NCBI GenBank assembly: GCA_018268035.1
Contig: JAFDXI010000042.1
Coordinates: 1-64,000 of the forward strand
Length of the DNA: 64,000 nt
Reading direction: 5' to 3'
Source: Bacteroidota bacterium
GTDB lineage: Bacteria; Bacteroidota; Bacteroidia; Chitinophagales; Chitinophagaceae
Numbering within the stretch: position 1 is the stretch's first letter; each line of letters begins with the position of its first letter. Shown here in pieces: positions 1 to 9,174 of the stretch. The notes beneath the pieces are model-generated. The model saw only the letters and a program-made list of their open reading frames with translations, was not told the origin of the DNA and made no database searches. Both the position numbers and the translations under genes were made by a program.

Positions 1-1004
1 CATAAACTCTTTTTTACAACCAACACCTGGAAACTGCCGGGTATCATCGGCGGCCTTCTTTCGCCATTTACTTTAGGGCCGAAATCTGCAGTTGATAAAT
101 AAACTGTATGCGTGTTTGTGTCAAGTGTATTCGTTCTTGCGCCACTTTTTGTTGGCACATTATCTATCACTTCAAATTTATCTTTTGATACTTCTTTGAT
201 GATCGTAAGCGTGCCTTCTCCGTTTGATGAATATACAAAGTGTAATTCAGGATCAAAAGAAGTGCCGTCGCAGCCTTCACCAATTGCAGGAGTGCTTATT
301 ACTTTACCGGTTTCAGCATTTAATACAACAAGCATCTTATTATCACATCCTGCAAACAACCTGTTTGTCTTTCTGTCAATTGATAATCCGGAGGGAGATT
401 CGCCGGGGGCAATTGACCATGTTTTTTCAACTTGATACGTTTTCATATTAATCTTACTGATCGCACTTTTATCTTCAATATTCACAAATACATGACCGTT
501 ACCATCGCTAACAGCAGTCTCAGGTTTGCCACTTAAAGGTATTGTGTGCACTATTTTATCCGTATTGGGATCAATGATGGAGAGGCTCTGGCTGTGGCCA
601 TTACAGGTGATTATTTTCTTTGAATAATCATCATAAAAAATAGCATCAGGGTCATTTCCAGTTGCGATTTGTCCTAATATTTTGTTCGTATTCAGATTGA
701 ATACGGTTACATTATTCAAACCACCATTACTTGTATATCCTTTATCCAGGCTATTCACAAATGCAATACCATGAACGCCTGAAGTATTATGGATTACTCC
801 TACAGAATCACCATTATTTTCATCCAGGATATTTACCTGTGTGCCATGCGAAACATACAATTTATTATTGTTTACAGCAAGATAATCCCACCAGCCATTG
901 CTCGCAATATGGAAAGTATCGGTAACCCGGTATCCGGATGATTGCGCATTAAGGCTGAGGTTTATCAATACCAATAGTGAAACAATATTGAGAAGTTTTT
1001 TCAT
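1..1004 (-). CDS. Secreted YncE-like beta-propeller protein, C-terminus cut by window edge
   Basis: The minus strand is open from an ATG at 1004 to the left edge without a stop, giving at least 334 residues. It begins with a clear Sec signal peptide (MKKLLNIVSLLVLINLSLNAQS). After it come repeated blade-like units with phrases such as NGWWDYLAVNNNKLYVSHG, SLSIIDPNTDKIV and MLVVLNAETGKVIS. These resemble the YVTN/NHL-type beta-propellers of the YncE family, which sit in the periplasm or on the surface and usually act as binding scaffolds. The exact ligand cannot be read from the sequence. It precedes no obvious partner inside the window; the RND permease gene on the same strand ends 107 bp upstream of its start. 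Identification as a propeller is good; a specific function is not offered. Confidence 0.8.
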   Translation of the reverse strand, partial: MKKLLNIVSLLVLINLSLNAQSSGYRVTDTFHIASNGWWDYLAVNNNKLYVSHGTQVNILDENNGDSVGVIHNTSGVHGIAFVNSLDKGYTSNGGLNNVTVFNLNTNKILGQIATGNDPDAIFYDDYSKKIITCNGHSQSLSIIDPNTDKIVHTIPLSGKPETAVSDGNGHVFVNIEDKSAISKINMKTYQVEKTWSIAPGESPSGLSIDRKTNRLFAGCDNKMLVVLNAETGKVISTPAIGEGCDGTSFDPELHFVYSSNGEGTLTIIKEVSKDKFEVIDNVPTKSGARTNTLDTNTHTVYLSTADFGPKVNGERRPPMIPGSFQVLVVKKSL

Positions 1005-1110
1005 GATAGTTTTATTTTATTGGCAAATCTAAAATGCAATTCTGAAGACAAACTGAAGTAAGTCAATAGCTCAAAGACTGATTGATGTCTAACTTCTTAA
1101 CTCCATCATC

Positions 1111-4083
1111 TCATTCAGTAGAAAAATTTTCTTTTTTCTTTCTGGTACCCTTATACAACAACCTTATTGCAGAAGGCAATACAATCAATAACAGTGGCAA
1201 TGCAATTACAAATCCGCCGATAACAGCAATAGCAAGAGGTTGATGCAACTTAGCGCCGGTACCAATGCCCAAAGCAAGAGGCATTAATGCAATGATGGCG
1301 CCGAGCGCTGTCATTAACTTTGGGCGTAACCTTGTGGATATTGCATATACTATAGATTCATCAACAGATTGCAAATGCAGGTTTTCCCGGTATTGCAAGA
1401 ATGTAAAAATTGAATTTTCACCGATAATCCCAACGATCATAATAATTCCTGTATAACTTCCTACATTCAATGGTGTACCGGTTAAAAATAATGCGAGGTA
1501 GCTTCCTGAAATACCCAGCACAGCGATGATCAAAATTGTAAGGGCAATTTTAATGTCTTTGTATAAAAAAAGTATCACACCAAATACCAGCAGGCTTGAA
1601 GAAATGAGGATCATTAAAAGCTCTGCAAATGATTTTTGCTGTTGTTCATAATCGCCGCCATATTCAATATGATAACCCTGTGGTAAATGTACCTGGCTTG
1701 AAATTTTATTTTGAATATCTTTCATCGTACTGCCAATATCCCTGTTTTCAAGCCTTGCAGTAACAACACCCATAGACTGGAGATTTTCTCTTTGTATTTC
1801 TGCATCGCCTTCGCTCAGTATTACATCTGCTAATTCACTGATTGGTTTCAACCTTCCGTCAGGTGAAGCAATCTGTAAATTTCTGACATCATCAATACTC
1901 ATTTTTGTATTACGTGTATAAACTAAACGTACCGGATAGATACGATCGTTTTCAAAAATATTTCCAACAGGATTTCCTTCCAGTGAAGTTTGCAATTGAA
2001 ATTGAAAGTTAGCAGGTGTAATTCCAAATTGAGCCAGTTTTACATAATCAGGAATGACGGAAAGGGAAGGACCTGTAATAGTAATTCCATTAAACACATC
2101 TGCAGTGCCTTTTATATTTTCAACCAGGTTGCCTATTTGAGTGGATAATTCATGTAGTTTGTTTTGGTCGTCGCCAAATATTTTTATTTCTATTGGTTGA
2201 ACGGAAGTCATCAGGTCGCCAAGCATATCGCCAATAACCTGGCCGAAGTCCACTCTTAATGCAGGCTGTGTGGCTTCAATTTTTTTTCTTATCTCATCAA
2301 TTACTTCATCGGTAGTTTTTTCTCTGTCCTTTTTTAATTGTATCAGATAATCCCCTGTATTTGGCTCAGTAATGAAAAATCCCATTTGAGTTCCTGTACG
2401 TCTTGAATAAGCTGATACTTCAGGAGTGGAAGTAATAATTTTTTCTACTTCAATTAATTCCCTGTTTGTTTCTTCTAATGAAGTTCCGGGCGGAGATACA
2501 TAATCAAGCACAATGCTTCCCTCATCCATTTCAGGTAAGAAACCGGTTTCTAACCTCGGTATGATAAAAATAATTGATGCAATCAACAGCGCTACAAAAA
2601 TCAAACTGATCCAGGGACGATAAATAAAAAATGAAACCCATGTTTGTTTTTTTACATGATGTGTTATTTCTTTTTTTGCAACTGTTCTTATCTTTTTTCT
2701 TTCATTTGAAAACAGGAGATATATTACCGGAAGCCCTATCCATGTTACAAAAAATGAACATACTAACGTAATGATCATTGTATTGGTAAGCACATTAAAA
2801 TATGCCCCTGCCACACCGCTCATCAAAACAAAAGGAAGAAATATAACAATAGTACTGATAGATGAGCCTACCATTGCCGGCAATAAAAATCGGATAGCTT
2901 TTTGTACAATGGATTTATAATTGTCGCCGGGATTTTCTTCATGCGAACGATGGATTTGTTCCATCACTACAATGGCATCATCAATAATCAAAGCTATCGC
3001 TGCTGCTATCGCCCCAAGGGTCATGATGTTTAAAGTATAACCAACAGCATGCAACACAATTAATGTAGCAGCAAGGGTTACCGGTATGGTAACCAAAATA
3101 GTGGCGCTTGCCTTGAACGAGCGAAGAAAAATAATAGCAACGATGATTGCCAGCAAAAGCCCAATCCACAAACTATCTGTTACGCTTTTGATGGTTTGAT
3201 TTACAAAATCGGCCTGTTTATAATAGGGTTTGATCGTTACATCTTTCGGTAAAATATTTTTCAGACCAACTATCTTTTGATCTATCATCTTTGACAGTTC
3301 AATCAGATTGGCATTCGGTTGTTTTATTACTGCTATCAAAACACTTTCCCGGCCATCAGCATTTACTTTTATGTATTCAACTGCTTCTTTTGCCTGCACA
3401 CTGGCTATATCCTGCAATTGAATAATACGCTTACCATTGTTACTGACTATAATATTTTTCAAATCCTGGACTGTATGTGCGGTAGCATCAGTAACTGTAA
3501 GATATAAAAACCGGTAGTCAGATAAATATCCGTTTGACTTTATAAAATTTGTTTGATTCAAAACTGTACTCACCGTTTCAGGTGTTAATGAAAGTGCGCT
3601 CATTTTTTGCAGGTCTAATTGCACCCAGTATTCTTTTGTTTTTCCTCCGATAACCCTTACTTCAGATACGCCGGACACCTGGCTGAGATAGGGTTTGATA
3701 GTATATTCTGCAAGTTCTTTTAATTGAATTGGCGACAAAGAATGGCTTTGTAATGAATACCCCATCACCGGCAAAATTGATGGGTTCATTTTTTCTACGG
3801 TAATGTTTACTTCCGGTGGTAAAGTATTTCTGATCTCAGCAATTCTTGATTCTATTCTTTGCTGGCTTAAATCCACATTTGCATCCCAGTTAATAAATGC
3901 GGATATCTCGCAACTTCCCCTGCTTGTTGTACTCCGGATATCTGTTAAGTCAGGGATTTTTTTTATTGCCAGTTCAAGCGGCCTTGTTACAGTTACCATC
4001 ATTTTGTCAACAGGCTGCAGGCCTGCATCTGCAATGATTTTTATTTTTGGAAAAGTTATTTCAGGAAAAAGCGAAACCTGCAT
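1111..4083 (-). CDS. RND efflux permease (AcrB/CusA superfamily), first pump
   Basis: This is the inner-membrane proton-driven permease of a tripartite efflux pump, last gene of its operon. From the ATG at 4083 it has 990 residues and covers both periplasmic porter halves and the two membrane bundles. The TM4 motif reads ALIIDDAIVVMEQ, with the paired aspartates of proton-relay RND pumps; heavy-metal pumps such as CusA usually have a different TM4 pattern, so the substrate is left open. The C-terminal RLRPKLMTALGAIIALMPLA segment is typical. The first transmembrane helix found in all relatives is encoded just upstream of this ATG (codons back to 4191, IKKITLKNFFNTY then a hydrophobic run ending GLFTYSK), in frame and without a stop. 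That stretch has no ATG, GTG or TTG, so the true start may be an ATA at 4185, 17 bases after the adaptor gene's stop. Without it the permease would lack TM1. Confidence 0.9.
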   Translation of the reverse strand: MQVSLFPEITFPKIKIIADAGLQPVDKMMVTVTRPLELAIKKIPDLTDIRSTTSRGSCEISAFINWDANVDLSQQRIESRIAEIRNTLPPEVNITVEKMNPSILPVMGYSLQSHSLSPIQLKELAEYTIKPYLSQVSGVSEVRVIGGKTKEYWVQLDLQKMSALSLTPETVSTVLNQTNFIKSNGYLSDYRFLYLTVTDATAHTVQDLKNIIVSNNGKRIIQLQDIASVQAKEAVEYIKVNADGRESVLIAVIKQPNANLIELSKMIDQKIVGLKNILPKDVTIKPYYKQADFVNQTIKSVTDSLWIGLLLAIIVAIIFLRSFKASATILVTIPVTLAATLIVLHAVGYTLNIMTLGAIAAAIALIIDDAIVVMEQIHRSHEENPGDNYKSIVQKAIRFLLPAMVGSSISTIVIFLPFVLMSGVAGAYFNVLTNTMIITLVCSFFVTWIGLPVIYLLFSNERKKIRTVAKKEITHHVKKQTWVSFFIYRPWISLIFVALLIASIIFIIPRLETGFLPEMDEGSIVLDYVSPPGTSLEETNRELIEVEKIITSTPEVSAYSRRTGTQMGFFITEPNTGDYLIQLKKDREKTTDEVIDEIRKKIEATQPALRVDFGQVIGDMLGDLMTSVQPIEIKIFGDDQNKLHELSTQIGNLVENIKGTADVFNGITITGPSLSVIPDYVKLAQFGITPANFQFQLQTSLEGNPVGNIFENDRIYPVRLVYTRNTKMSIDDVRNLQIASPDGRLKPISELADVILSEGDAEIQRENLQSMGVVTARLENRDIGSTMKDIQNKISSQVHLPQGYHIEYGGDYEQQQKSFAELLMILISSSLLVFGVILFLYKDIKIALTILIIAVLGISGSYLALFLTGTPLNVGSYTGIIMIVGIIGENSIFTFLQYRENLHLQSVDESIVYAISTRLRPKLMTALGAIIALMPLALGIGTGAKLHQPLAIAVIGGFVIALPLLLIVLPSAIRLLYKGTRKKKENFSTE

Positions 4084-4202
4084 TTTACTATAAGTAAAAA
4101 GCCCTGCTATAATGATGAGCGCCAGTGTAATCGCGATTGGATTTTTGTATGTGTTGAAAAAATTTTTCAGTGTTATCTTTTTTATTTCAAATTATTTATT
4201 TC

Positions 4203-5150
4203 TTATTCACCCTGCACCTTCACCAATGCTGTGTCGCCTAAACCATAATTCCCTGTCAATAATATTTTATCATTATTGGAAAACAGGGGTGAATCAATTT
4301 CAATTTTATCACCTGTCTCTATTCCTGTTTTTACAGGCACTTTTATCGCAATGCTGTCATTGATCATTTTCATTACCCAAAATTCATTTAAGGACTCATC
4401 AGACAGTACTGCCTTTTTATCAATAACAGCAGCGGCAGGTTTTGATGATTTAATAATTTTTGCAGTTGCAATCAAATTCATAGGGATTGTGTGAAGAGAT
4501 TGGATACTTAATGAAACAGACTGGGTTTGAGAAACAGAATCCATGACAGGTAAGGAAGATTTTACAGTGGCCATTAATTGTTCACCGTCAGGTAATGTAA
4601 GCTGCACCTGCTTTCCAACTTTTGCAAATTGTATATATTGATATGGCACATTCATAGTAAAAACAAAACTTTTTGAATCATTGATTACAGCAAGCTGTTC
4701 ACCATCCTGCACATAATCACCTGCCTGGTGGTTGATCTCTGCCACATATCCTGTTGCTTCTGCATGGATGGTGTTGATTCCTGAAAATTTAAAGTTGGGG
4801 TCTAACTGGTTCACTTCGTTTCCGATGGCCTGTGCTTCTTTGGTTTTTAATACAAAAAGGATTTGCCCTTTGTGTACATAATCACCGAATTTTATTTCTG
4901 CTTTTTGTATATAGCCGTTCAGGTTTGATTTTACAAAATCTCTCTGCAGATAAGTGGATGTTGCATTTAATACAATGGCATCTTCCAATGGCTGATATGC
5001 AACAGAGGTAACAGTTACGGGTGTGCGTACTTCAGGTGTTTCAGTATCACTTTCTGCAGGTGTTGAATTGCAACTGCAGAACAGTAAAGCAACAAATATT
5101 GAAAAATTCCATTTAAAAAAATATTTTATCATTGATGCTGTATTTATCAT
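4203..5150 (-). CDS. RND periplasmic adaptor (membrane fusion) lipoprotein
   Basis: This adaptor joins the permease to the outer-membrane channel. The 315-residue protein starts with a lipoprotein signal ending in LLFCSCN, so it is probably anchored to the membrane through a lipid on the cysteine. The biotinyl-lipoyl half-motifs are visible (GYIQKAEIKFGDYVHKGQILF and, after a very short hairpin, ATGYVAEINHQAGDYVQDGEQL), followed by a beta-barrel segment. It is shorter than the common 350-400 residues because the alpha-helical hairpin is nearly absent. Its start overlaps the stop of the upstream outer-membrane factor gene by 4 bases (ATGA type), so the two are translationally coupled. The permease follows immediately. 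Confidence 0.88.
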   Translation of the reverse strand: MINTASMIKYFFKWNFSIFVALLFCSCNSTPAESDTETPEVRTPVTVTSVAYQPLEDAIVLNATSTYLQRDFVKSNLNGYIQKAEIKFGDYVHKGQILFVLKTKEAQAIGNEVNQLDPNFKFSGINTIHAEATGYVAEINHQAGDYVQDGEQLAVINDSKSFVFTMNVPYQYIQFAKVGKQVQLTLPDGEQLMATVKSSLPVMDSVSQTQSVSLSIQSLHTIPMNLIATAKIIKSSKPAAAVIDKKAVLSDESLNEFWVMKMINDSIAIKVPVKTGIETGDKIEIDSPLFSNNDKILLTGNYGLGDTALVKVQGE

Positions 5151-6391
5151 TTCATATTCCAGTAATTAAGTTGTTGTATTACCAGGTATTTTGTAACCTG
5201 GTTTTGAACAACCAAACTTTTTGCGGTGATATAATTGTTCAACGCCAGCACATAATCGGCAATCCTGATATCTCCTGTTTCCAATAATTTCCCATCCACA
5301 TTTATCAATGTTTCAAGATATTCAATTTGTTTTTGCACAGGCCCTGAAAGGTTTTCAAGTGAGTTTAATTGTTGTTGCAATTGCAGCACCTGTTGCCGGT
5401 ATTGATTTTGAAAATATTCCTGGTTCTTTTGACGTGTTCTTTCTTCAATATCTAATTTTGAAAATTGCAATGCTTTTTGATGGCCATCATAGATTGGTAT
5501 TGAAAGATTAATACCGAAGTTGTATCCGAAATTTTTATAAGGAGTAAGAATAAATGAAGATTGATAACCTGCATCTGCAAACAAGTTCACTTTTGGCCTG
5601 TATTGTACGGCTGCCATGGAACGATCATTTTCTATTCTCAGGCTGTCAATTTTATAATTTAAAAAGAAAGGTAAATCCTGCCAGTCCTGATAAGTTGATT
5701 GCAATTCTATTTCAGGCGCTGATAGGCTTTGAGTGGCTGTGTCTGTAATGCCTGCGAGGTAATTGAGTGTTGCAAAATTATTTTTGTATTGAACCAATAA
5801 TTGATTCCTGGTTAATTGCTGTTGTTGCAGGGTCACGAGGAAAGATAAATAATCTGCCTGCCTGTAAACATTTTTTTGTGTAAGCGTTTTTAATAATACT
5901 TCTTCTTTTTTCAAAAGTGCAATCAATGAATCATTCAATTCGAGTTGAAGCTGATCACCATAAGTAATGATATATTGAGTAGTAACTGCTTTTTTAATAT
6001 CCTGCCGGTAGATCGCAGATGAATTTGCCAGGGAATCATTTTGCAATTGAATACTATGGTATTGAAGGTTAAGGTTTCTTTTATTATAAATTGTTTTGCT
6101 TATTGAAACGAGCGCAGCAAGTTGTTGTCCATTTGTAATAGCAGCATCATATCCGTAGCCATTGATTACAGGTGCATAGTAAGCATTCCCATTTCCGGTA
6201 ACCTGGAATTTATTTCCGGCAACAATCAGGGCGCTGTCCAATTTGTTTGAAGAAATCAAGTTTTGAAATTCAGAAATTTTCGGATCGTTTCTGATTGAGT
6301 TAGTAATAAAATAATTGAGATTATTATTTTGAGAGATGGCAAGCAAAGGCAATCCCGATAGGAGAAATATTATGAAAAAGTTTTTATTCAT
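5147..6391 (-). CDS. TolC-family outer-membrane factor, first pump
   Basis: The 414-residue protein is the outer-membrane and periplasmic channel of the tripartite pump. It has a signal peptide (MNKNFFIIFLLSGLPLLAISQ) and long glutamine-rich coiled-coil helices in two repeats, such as EERTRQKNQEYFQNQYRQQV and the segment near residues 145-200, as expected for the outer-membrane efflux protein family. A predicted strand-rich segment (VNLFADAGYQSSFI, FGYNFGINLSIPIYDG) matches the beta-barrel portion. It is the first of the three pump genes in transcription order and lies only 11 bases downstream of a strong hairpin that separates it from the PepSY-like gene. Confidence 0.88.
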   Translation of the reverse strand: MNKNFFIIFLLSGLPLLAISQNNNLNYFITNSIRNDPKISEFQNLISSNKLDSALIVAGNKFQVTGNGNAYYAPVINGYGYDAAITNGQQLAALVSISKTIYNKRNLNLQYHSIQLQNDSLANSSAIYRQDIKKAVTTQYIITYGDQLQLELNDSLIALLKKEEVLLKTLTQKNVYRQADYLSFLVTLQQQQLTRNQLLVQYKNNFATLNYLAGITDTATQSLSAPEIELQSTYQDWQDLPFFLNYKIDSLRIENDRSMAAVQYRPKVNLFADAGYQSSFILTPYKNFGYNFGINLSIPIYDGHQKALQFSKLDIEERTRQKNQEYFQNQYRQQVLQLQQQLNSLENLSGPVQKQIEYLETLINVDGKLLETGDIRIADYVLALNNYITAKSLVVQNQVTKYLVIQQLNYWNMK

Positions 6392-6402
6392 ATTTAAAGA
6401 AT

Positions 6403-6434
6403 AAAAGCTTCCGGTTAATAAACCGGAAGCTTTT
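6403..6434 (-). terminator. Strong hairpin between PepSY gene and efflux genes
   Basis: A perfect 14-bp inverted repeat (AAAAGCTTCCGGTT at 6403-6416 and its complement at 6421-6434) with an AATA loop lies 8 bases after the PepSY-like stop. On the minus strand the stem ends in TTTT, which fits intrinsic termination. It may act as a terminator for the regulatory genes or as an attenuator that reduces read-through into the pump genes, whose first ATG is 12 bases further on. Confidence 0.7.
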
Positions 6435-6441
6435 AATTAGA

Positions 6442-6894
6442 TTATTTTTCTTCTTTTACAAATTTTCCGTTCTCGTCAAAGATTACATCACGTCTGTTGA
6501 TTTCAACTTCATAAGTTGTGATTCCCCGGGCGTCTAATACTTTTCCAACATCACCAAACTTTGACGCTTTGTAATGTTCTTTAATATATTCAAGCACACC
6601 TTTTGGCAAATCAGATGTTGGTATTTCTTTTACGATTTCAATGAATTCACCGGTAGGCGTATAAGTTACAGAATTGGCTTCTCCATCTTTTCCACCCCAG
6701 TTGGCTTCATAATTTCCATTCTCCTTTTCCCATGTAATCCGATAATTTTTTGATTCAGGATACTTTTTCATATTCGCATTTTTCACTGCTTCAGGAACAT
6801 TTACATGTTTATTGCTTCCTTCATTTTCCTGTGCAAATGAAATAACTCCTAAAGCGAAAACAAGTACACATACAATACTAATTACTTTTTTCAT
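6442..6894 (-). CDS. PepSY-like (BLIP-like fold) secreted protein
   Basis: A small 150-residue exported protein with a signal peptide (MKKVISIVCVLVFALGVISFAQ). It contains two copies of a PepSY-like unit: one around residues 33-85 (VPEAVKNANMKKYPESKNYR then ITWEKENGNYEANW) and one around 95-148 (LPKGVLEYIKEHYKASKFGD then TYEVEINRRDVIFDENGKFV). Such proteins are common in Bacteroidota and are often encoded beside two-component systems, but their biochemical role is not firmly known. It sits between the histidine kinase gene and the efflux genes on the same strand, so it could be a target or a periplasmic modulator of the kinase; that is inference. Confidence 0.75.
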   Translation of the reverse strand: MKKVISIVCVLVFALGVISFAQENEGSNKHVNVPEAVKNANMKKYPESKNYRITWEKENGNYEANWGGKDGEANSVTYTPTGEFIEIVKEIPTSDLPKGVLEYIKEHYKASKFGDVGKVLDARGITTYEVEINRRDVIFDENGKFVKEEK

Positions 6895-6974
6895 GATTTT
6901 AGATTTTTAAAAATTTGTAGTATAATTTTACAAACCTAAAACCGGAATCTGTAGAAAATTTGAAGAAAGAAGCA

Positions 6975-8240
6975 TTATTGATTCCCGAAAGCAATTTTTA
7001 TCAGATGCCATCCTTCAGAATAGCGATAGATGATTTCAAATCCATAAGTATCACAAATTGTTTTTACAATGGATAAGCCAAGTCCGATGGAATCATTGGA
7101 AGCAGTATCCTTTCTAAACCGTTCAAATAAGATTGTTGTATTTACCTGAGGTTCATTTCCTGTATTCCTTGCTTCCAGTTGTTTTGGGTTGAGTTCAATT
7201 TGGATTTTTCCATTTTGATCATTATGCCTGATGGCATTGAGAACAATATTTGAAATTAATATTTCTGCAAGCGAATCATTTACTTTAAGAAAAATATGAT
7301 CCTGTATATTTTTTTCAATGATGATTCCTTTTATTCCGGCAAGTTCTTCATAGTTCTCGATACATCGGTTTACAATTAAAGAAATATCCACGCTGGTATT
7401 ACTATCAAATTGATTGTTTTCAATTTTTGTGAGAAGCAGCAAAGATTGATTGAGTTTTGAAAGCCTGGTAGCTGCGTCGTTTATGGTTTGTATCAGATGT
7501 AGCTGTGATCTTTCCAGGTTTTCAGATTGCGATAATATTTCAATTTTATTTTTAATGATAGCAAGCGGCGTTTGAATTTCATGTGAAGCATTTTCAGTAA
7601 ATTTTTTCAATGCTCCATAATCGTTCATCACTTTTTGAGTCATTATCAATGCTGTTTCATTCAGTTCTTTAAATTCATTGATATCAGTATCACCCAATGT
7701 TATTTTATTTTTTGAAGAAAGATTAAACTGTTTTAACTGATCTAAAGTTTGATTAAAAGGTTTCCACAATTTTGCCAATAAAAAACGATTGGCAACAAAT
7801 AAAACCAGGAGCAAAAAAACAATAACCACCAACACAATCAAAAGAATCATCTGAATGATATCCTCTGTTTCCTGCATTGATTTTTTTACAACAGCTTTAT
7901 AATTAATTCCGTTTGCACTTACCGGAAATTCAAGTTTTCTGAAGGATTTGATTTCACCTTCAGGATGGTCATAATCATCTTCAGTAAAGTATTTTGTCTT
8001 GAAATGATTATCAACAGCAGGATAAAATTCTATTTGCTGGTCTTTATATTTAGTAGCTTCAGGTAAAGTGCCTTTCTCATTTACGTAATGGATAATTTCT
8101 TCTTTTTCGATTTGCAGATCTTTATCAAGTTGATGCACCAACACATAACGGATCATAAAATAGAAAGCGATGCTGCTGATTACAAGAGTAATAATGATTA
8201 TTGGGATATTAACGCGATTATATTTTGCAATTAATTTCAT
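6975..8240 (-). CDS. Sensor histidine kinase
   Basis: A 421-residue membrane kinase that should phosphorylate the response regulator encoded just upstream. It has two transmembrane segments (about residues 11-34 and 129-151) enclosing a periplasmic sensor of about 95 residues. The dimerisation box is FTENASHEIQTPLAII with the phospho-accepting His near 220. The ATPase part shows the N box (NIVLNAIRHND) and a G2-type box (SIGLGLSIVKTIC). No metal-binding motif stands out in the sensor. It lies 99 bp after the regulator gene and 80 bp before the PepSY-like gene, all on the minus strand. Confidence 0.92.
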   Translation of the reverse strand: MKLIAKYNRVNIPIIIITLVISSIAFYFMIRYVLVHQLDKDLQIEKEEIIHYVNEKGTLPEATKYKDQQIEFYPAVDNHFKTKYFTEDDYDHPEGEIKSFRKLEFPVSANGINYKAVVKKSMQETEDIIQMILLIVLVVIVFLLLVLFVANRFLLAKLWKPFNQTLDQLKQFNLSSKNKITLGDTDINEFKELNETALIMTQKVMNDYGALKKFTENASHEIQTPLAIIKNKIEILSQSENLERSQLHLIQTINDAATRLSKLNQSLLLLTKIENNQFDSNTSVDISLIVNRCIENYEELAGIKGIIIEKNIQDHIFLKVNDSLAEILISNIVLNAIRHNDQNGKIQIELNPKQLEARNTGNEPQVNTTILFERFRKDTASNDSIGLGLSIVKTICDTYGFEIIYRYSEGWHLIKIAFGNQ

Positions 8241-8339
8241 CCGTATAGCTTTATTTGATTATTGTCATATAGCTTATCTGCTTTTTTTGTAAGTTCTGCA
8301 AAACGCCCCACTGTTTAAAAAACATTAACCGGCTTCATT

Positions 8340-9011
8340 TTATTGAAGGGTAAATTTATAGCCCATCCCATAAATAGATTTGACATAGTCTGCACCTCCT
8401 GCATCCATTAATTTTTTTCTGAGGTTTTTGATATGTGTATAAATGAAATCCAGGTTACCGGTCATATCATAGCCCCAAAGATGTTCTGCAATTGCTTCTT
8501 TGGAGATGATCCTGTTTTTATTCGATACAAAATAGAGGAGCAACTCATATTCTTTTCTGGTAAGCTCTACCGGATTGTTTTTTATGGTAACTATTTTACT
8601 CAGGGTATCAATATTAAGCTGATGAAATTGAATGATACTGTTTCCTTCAAATTTTTTTCTGCGGATGATAGCAGCTATCCTCGCATTCATTTCAGAAAGA
8701 TGAAAGGGTTTCGATAGATAATCATCAGCTCCGAGATTTAAGCCTTTTATTTTGTCGTCCAAAGAATTTTTTGCAGAAATAATAAGTACGCCATCGGTCT
8801 TCTTATCAGCTTTTAAGAGTTCAAGAATCTTCAAACCATTACCGCCCGGCAAATTGATGTCTAACAGGATACAATCATATTCACTAAATTCAATTTTATC
8901 AACAGCAGCAGCATAATCGGTAGCTGTTTCACAGATATAGTCCTGTGAAGAAAGGTAAGTGTAAATACTCTCACTCAATTCTTTTTCATCTTCTACGATC
9001 AGGATTTTCAA
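8340..9011 (-). CDS. OmpR-family response regulator
   Basis: A 223-residue DNA-binding response regulator. The receiver domain has the acidic pair near residues 7-8 (IVEDEKE), the phospho-acceptor Asp51 in LLDINLPG, Ser83 in the switch position and Lys101 in LSKPF. The C-terminal winged-helix domain includes LTRKEYELLLYFVSNKNRI and the closing IYGMGYKF. It heads the minus-strand block that continues with the kinase, the PepSY-like protein and the RND pump, so the pump and PepSY protein are its likely targets. No operator could be identified by eye. Confidence 0.93.
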   Translation of the reverse strand: MKILIVEDEKELSESIYTYLSSQDYICETATDYAAAVDKIEFSEYDCILLDINLPGGNGLKILELLKADKKTDGVLIISAKNSLDDKIKGLNLGADDYLSKPFHLSEMNARIAAIIRRKKFEGNSIIQFHQLNIDTLSKIVTIKNNPVELTRKEYELLLYFVSNKNRIISKEAIAEHLWGYDMTGNLDFIYTHIKNLRKKLMDAGGADYVKSIYGMGYKFTLQ

Positions 9012-9174
9012 TAAATAAAATTTTTGAAAAATTACGAAATGATTCTAATGAAATTATTATTGCTAAAAACATAGATCCAATAGACATCAATTTAATTTCT
9101 AAAGAAAGTGAAAATATAGTTGAGAAGAAATCATCAACAAAATACTTTTTCAATGATGCAAAATATTACACTGC

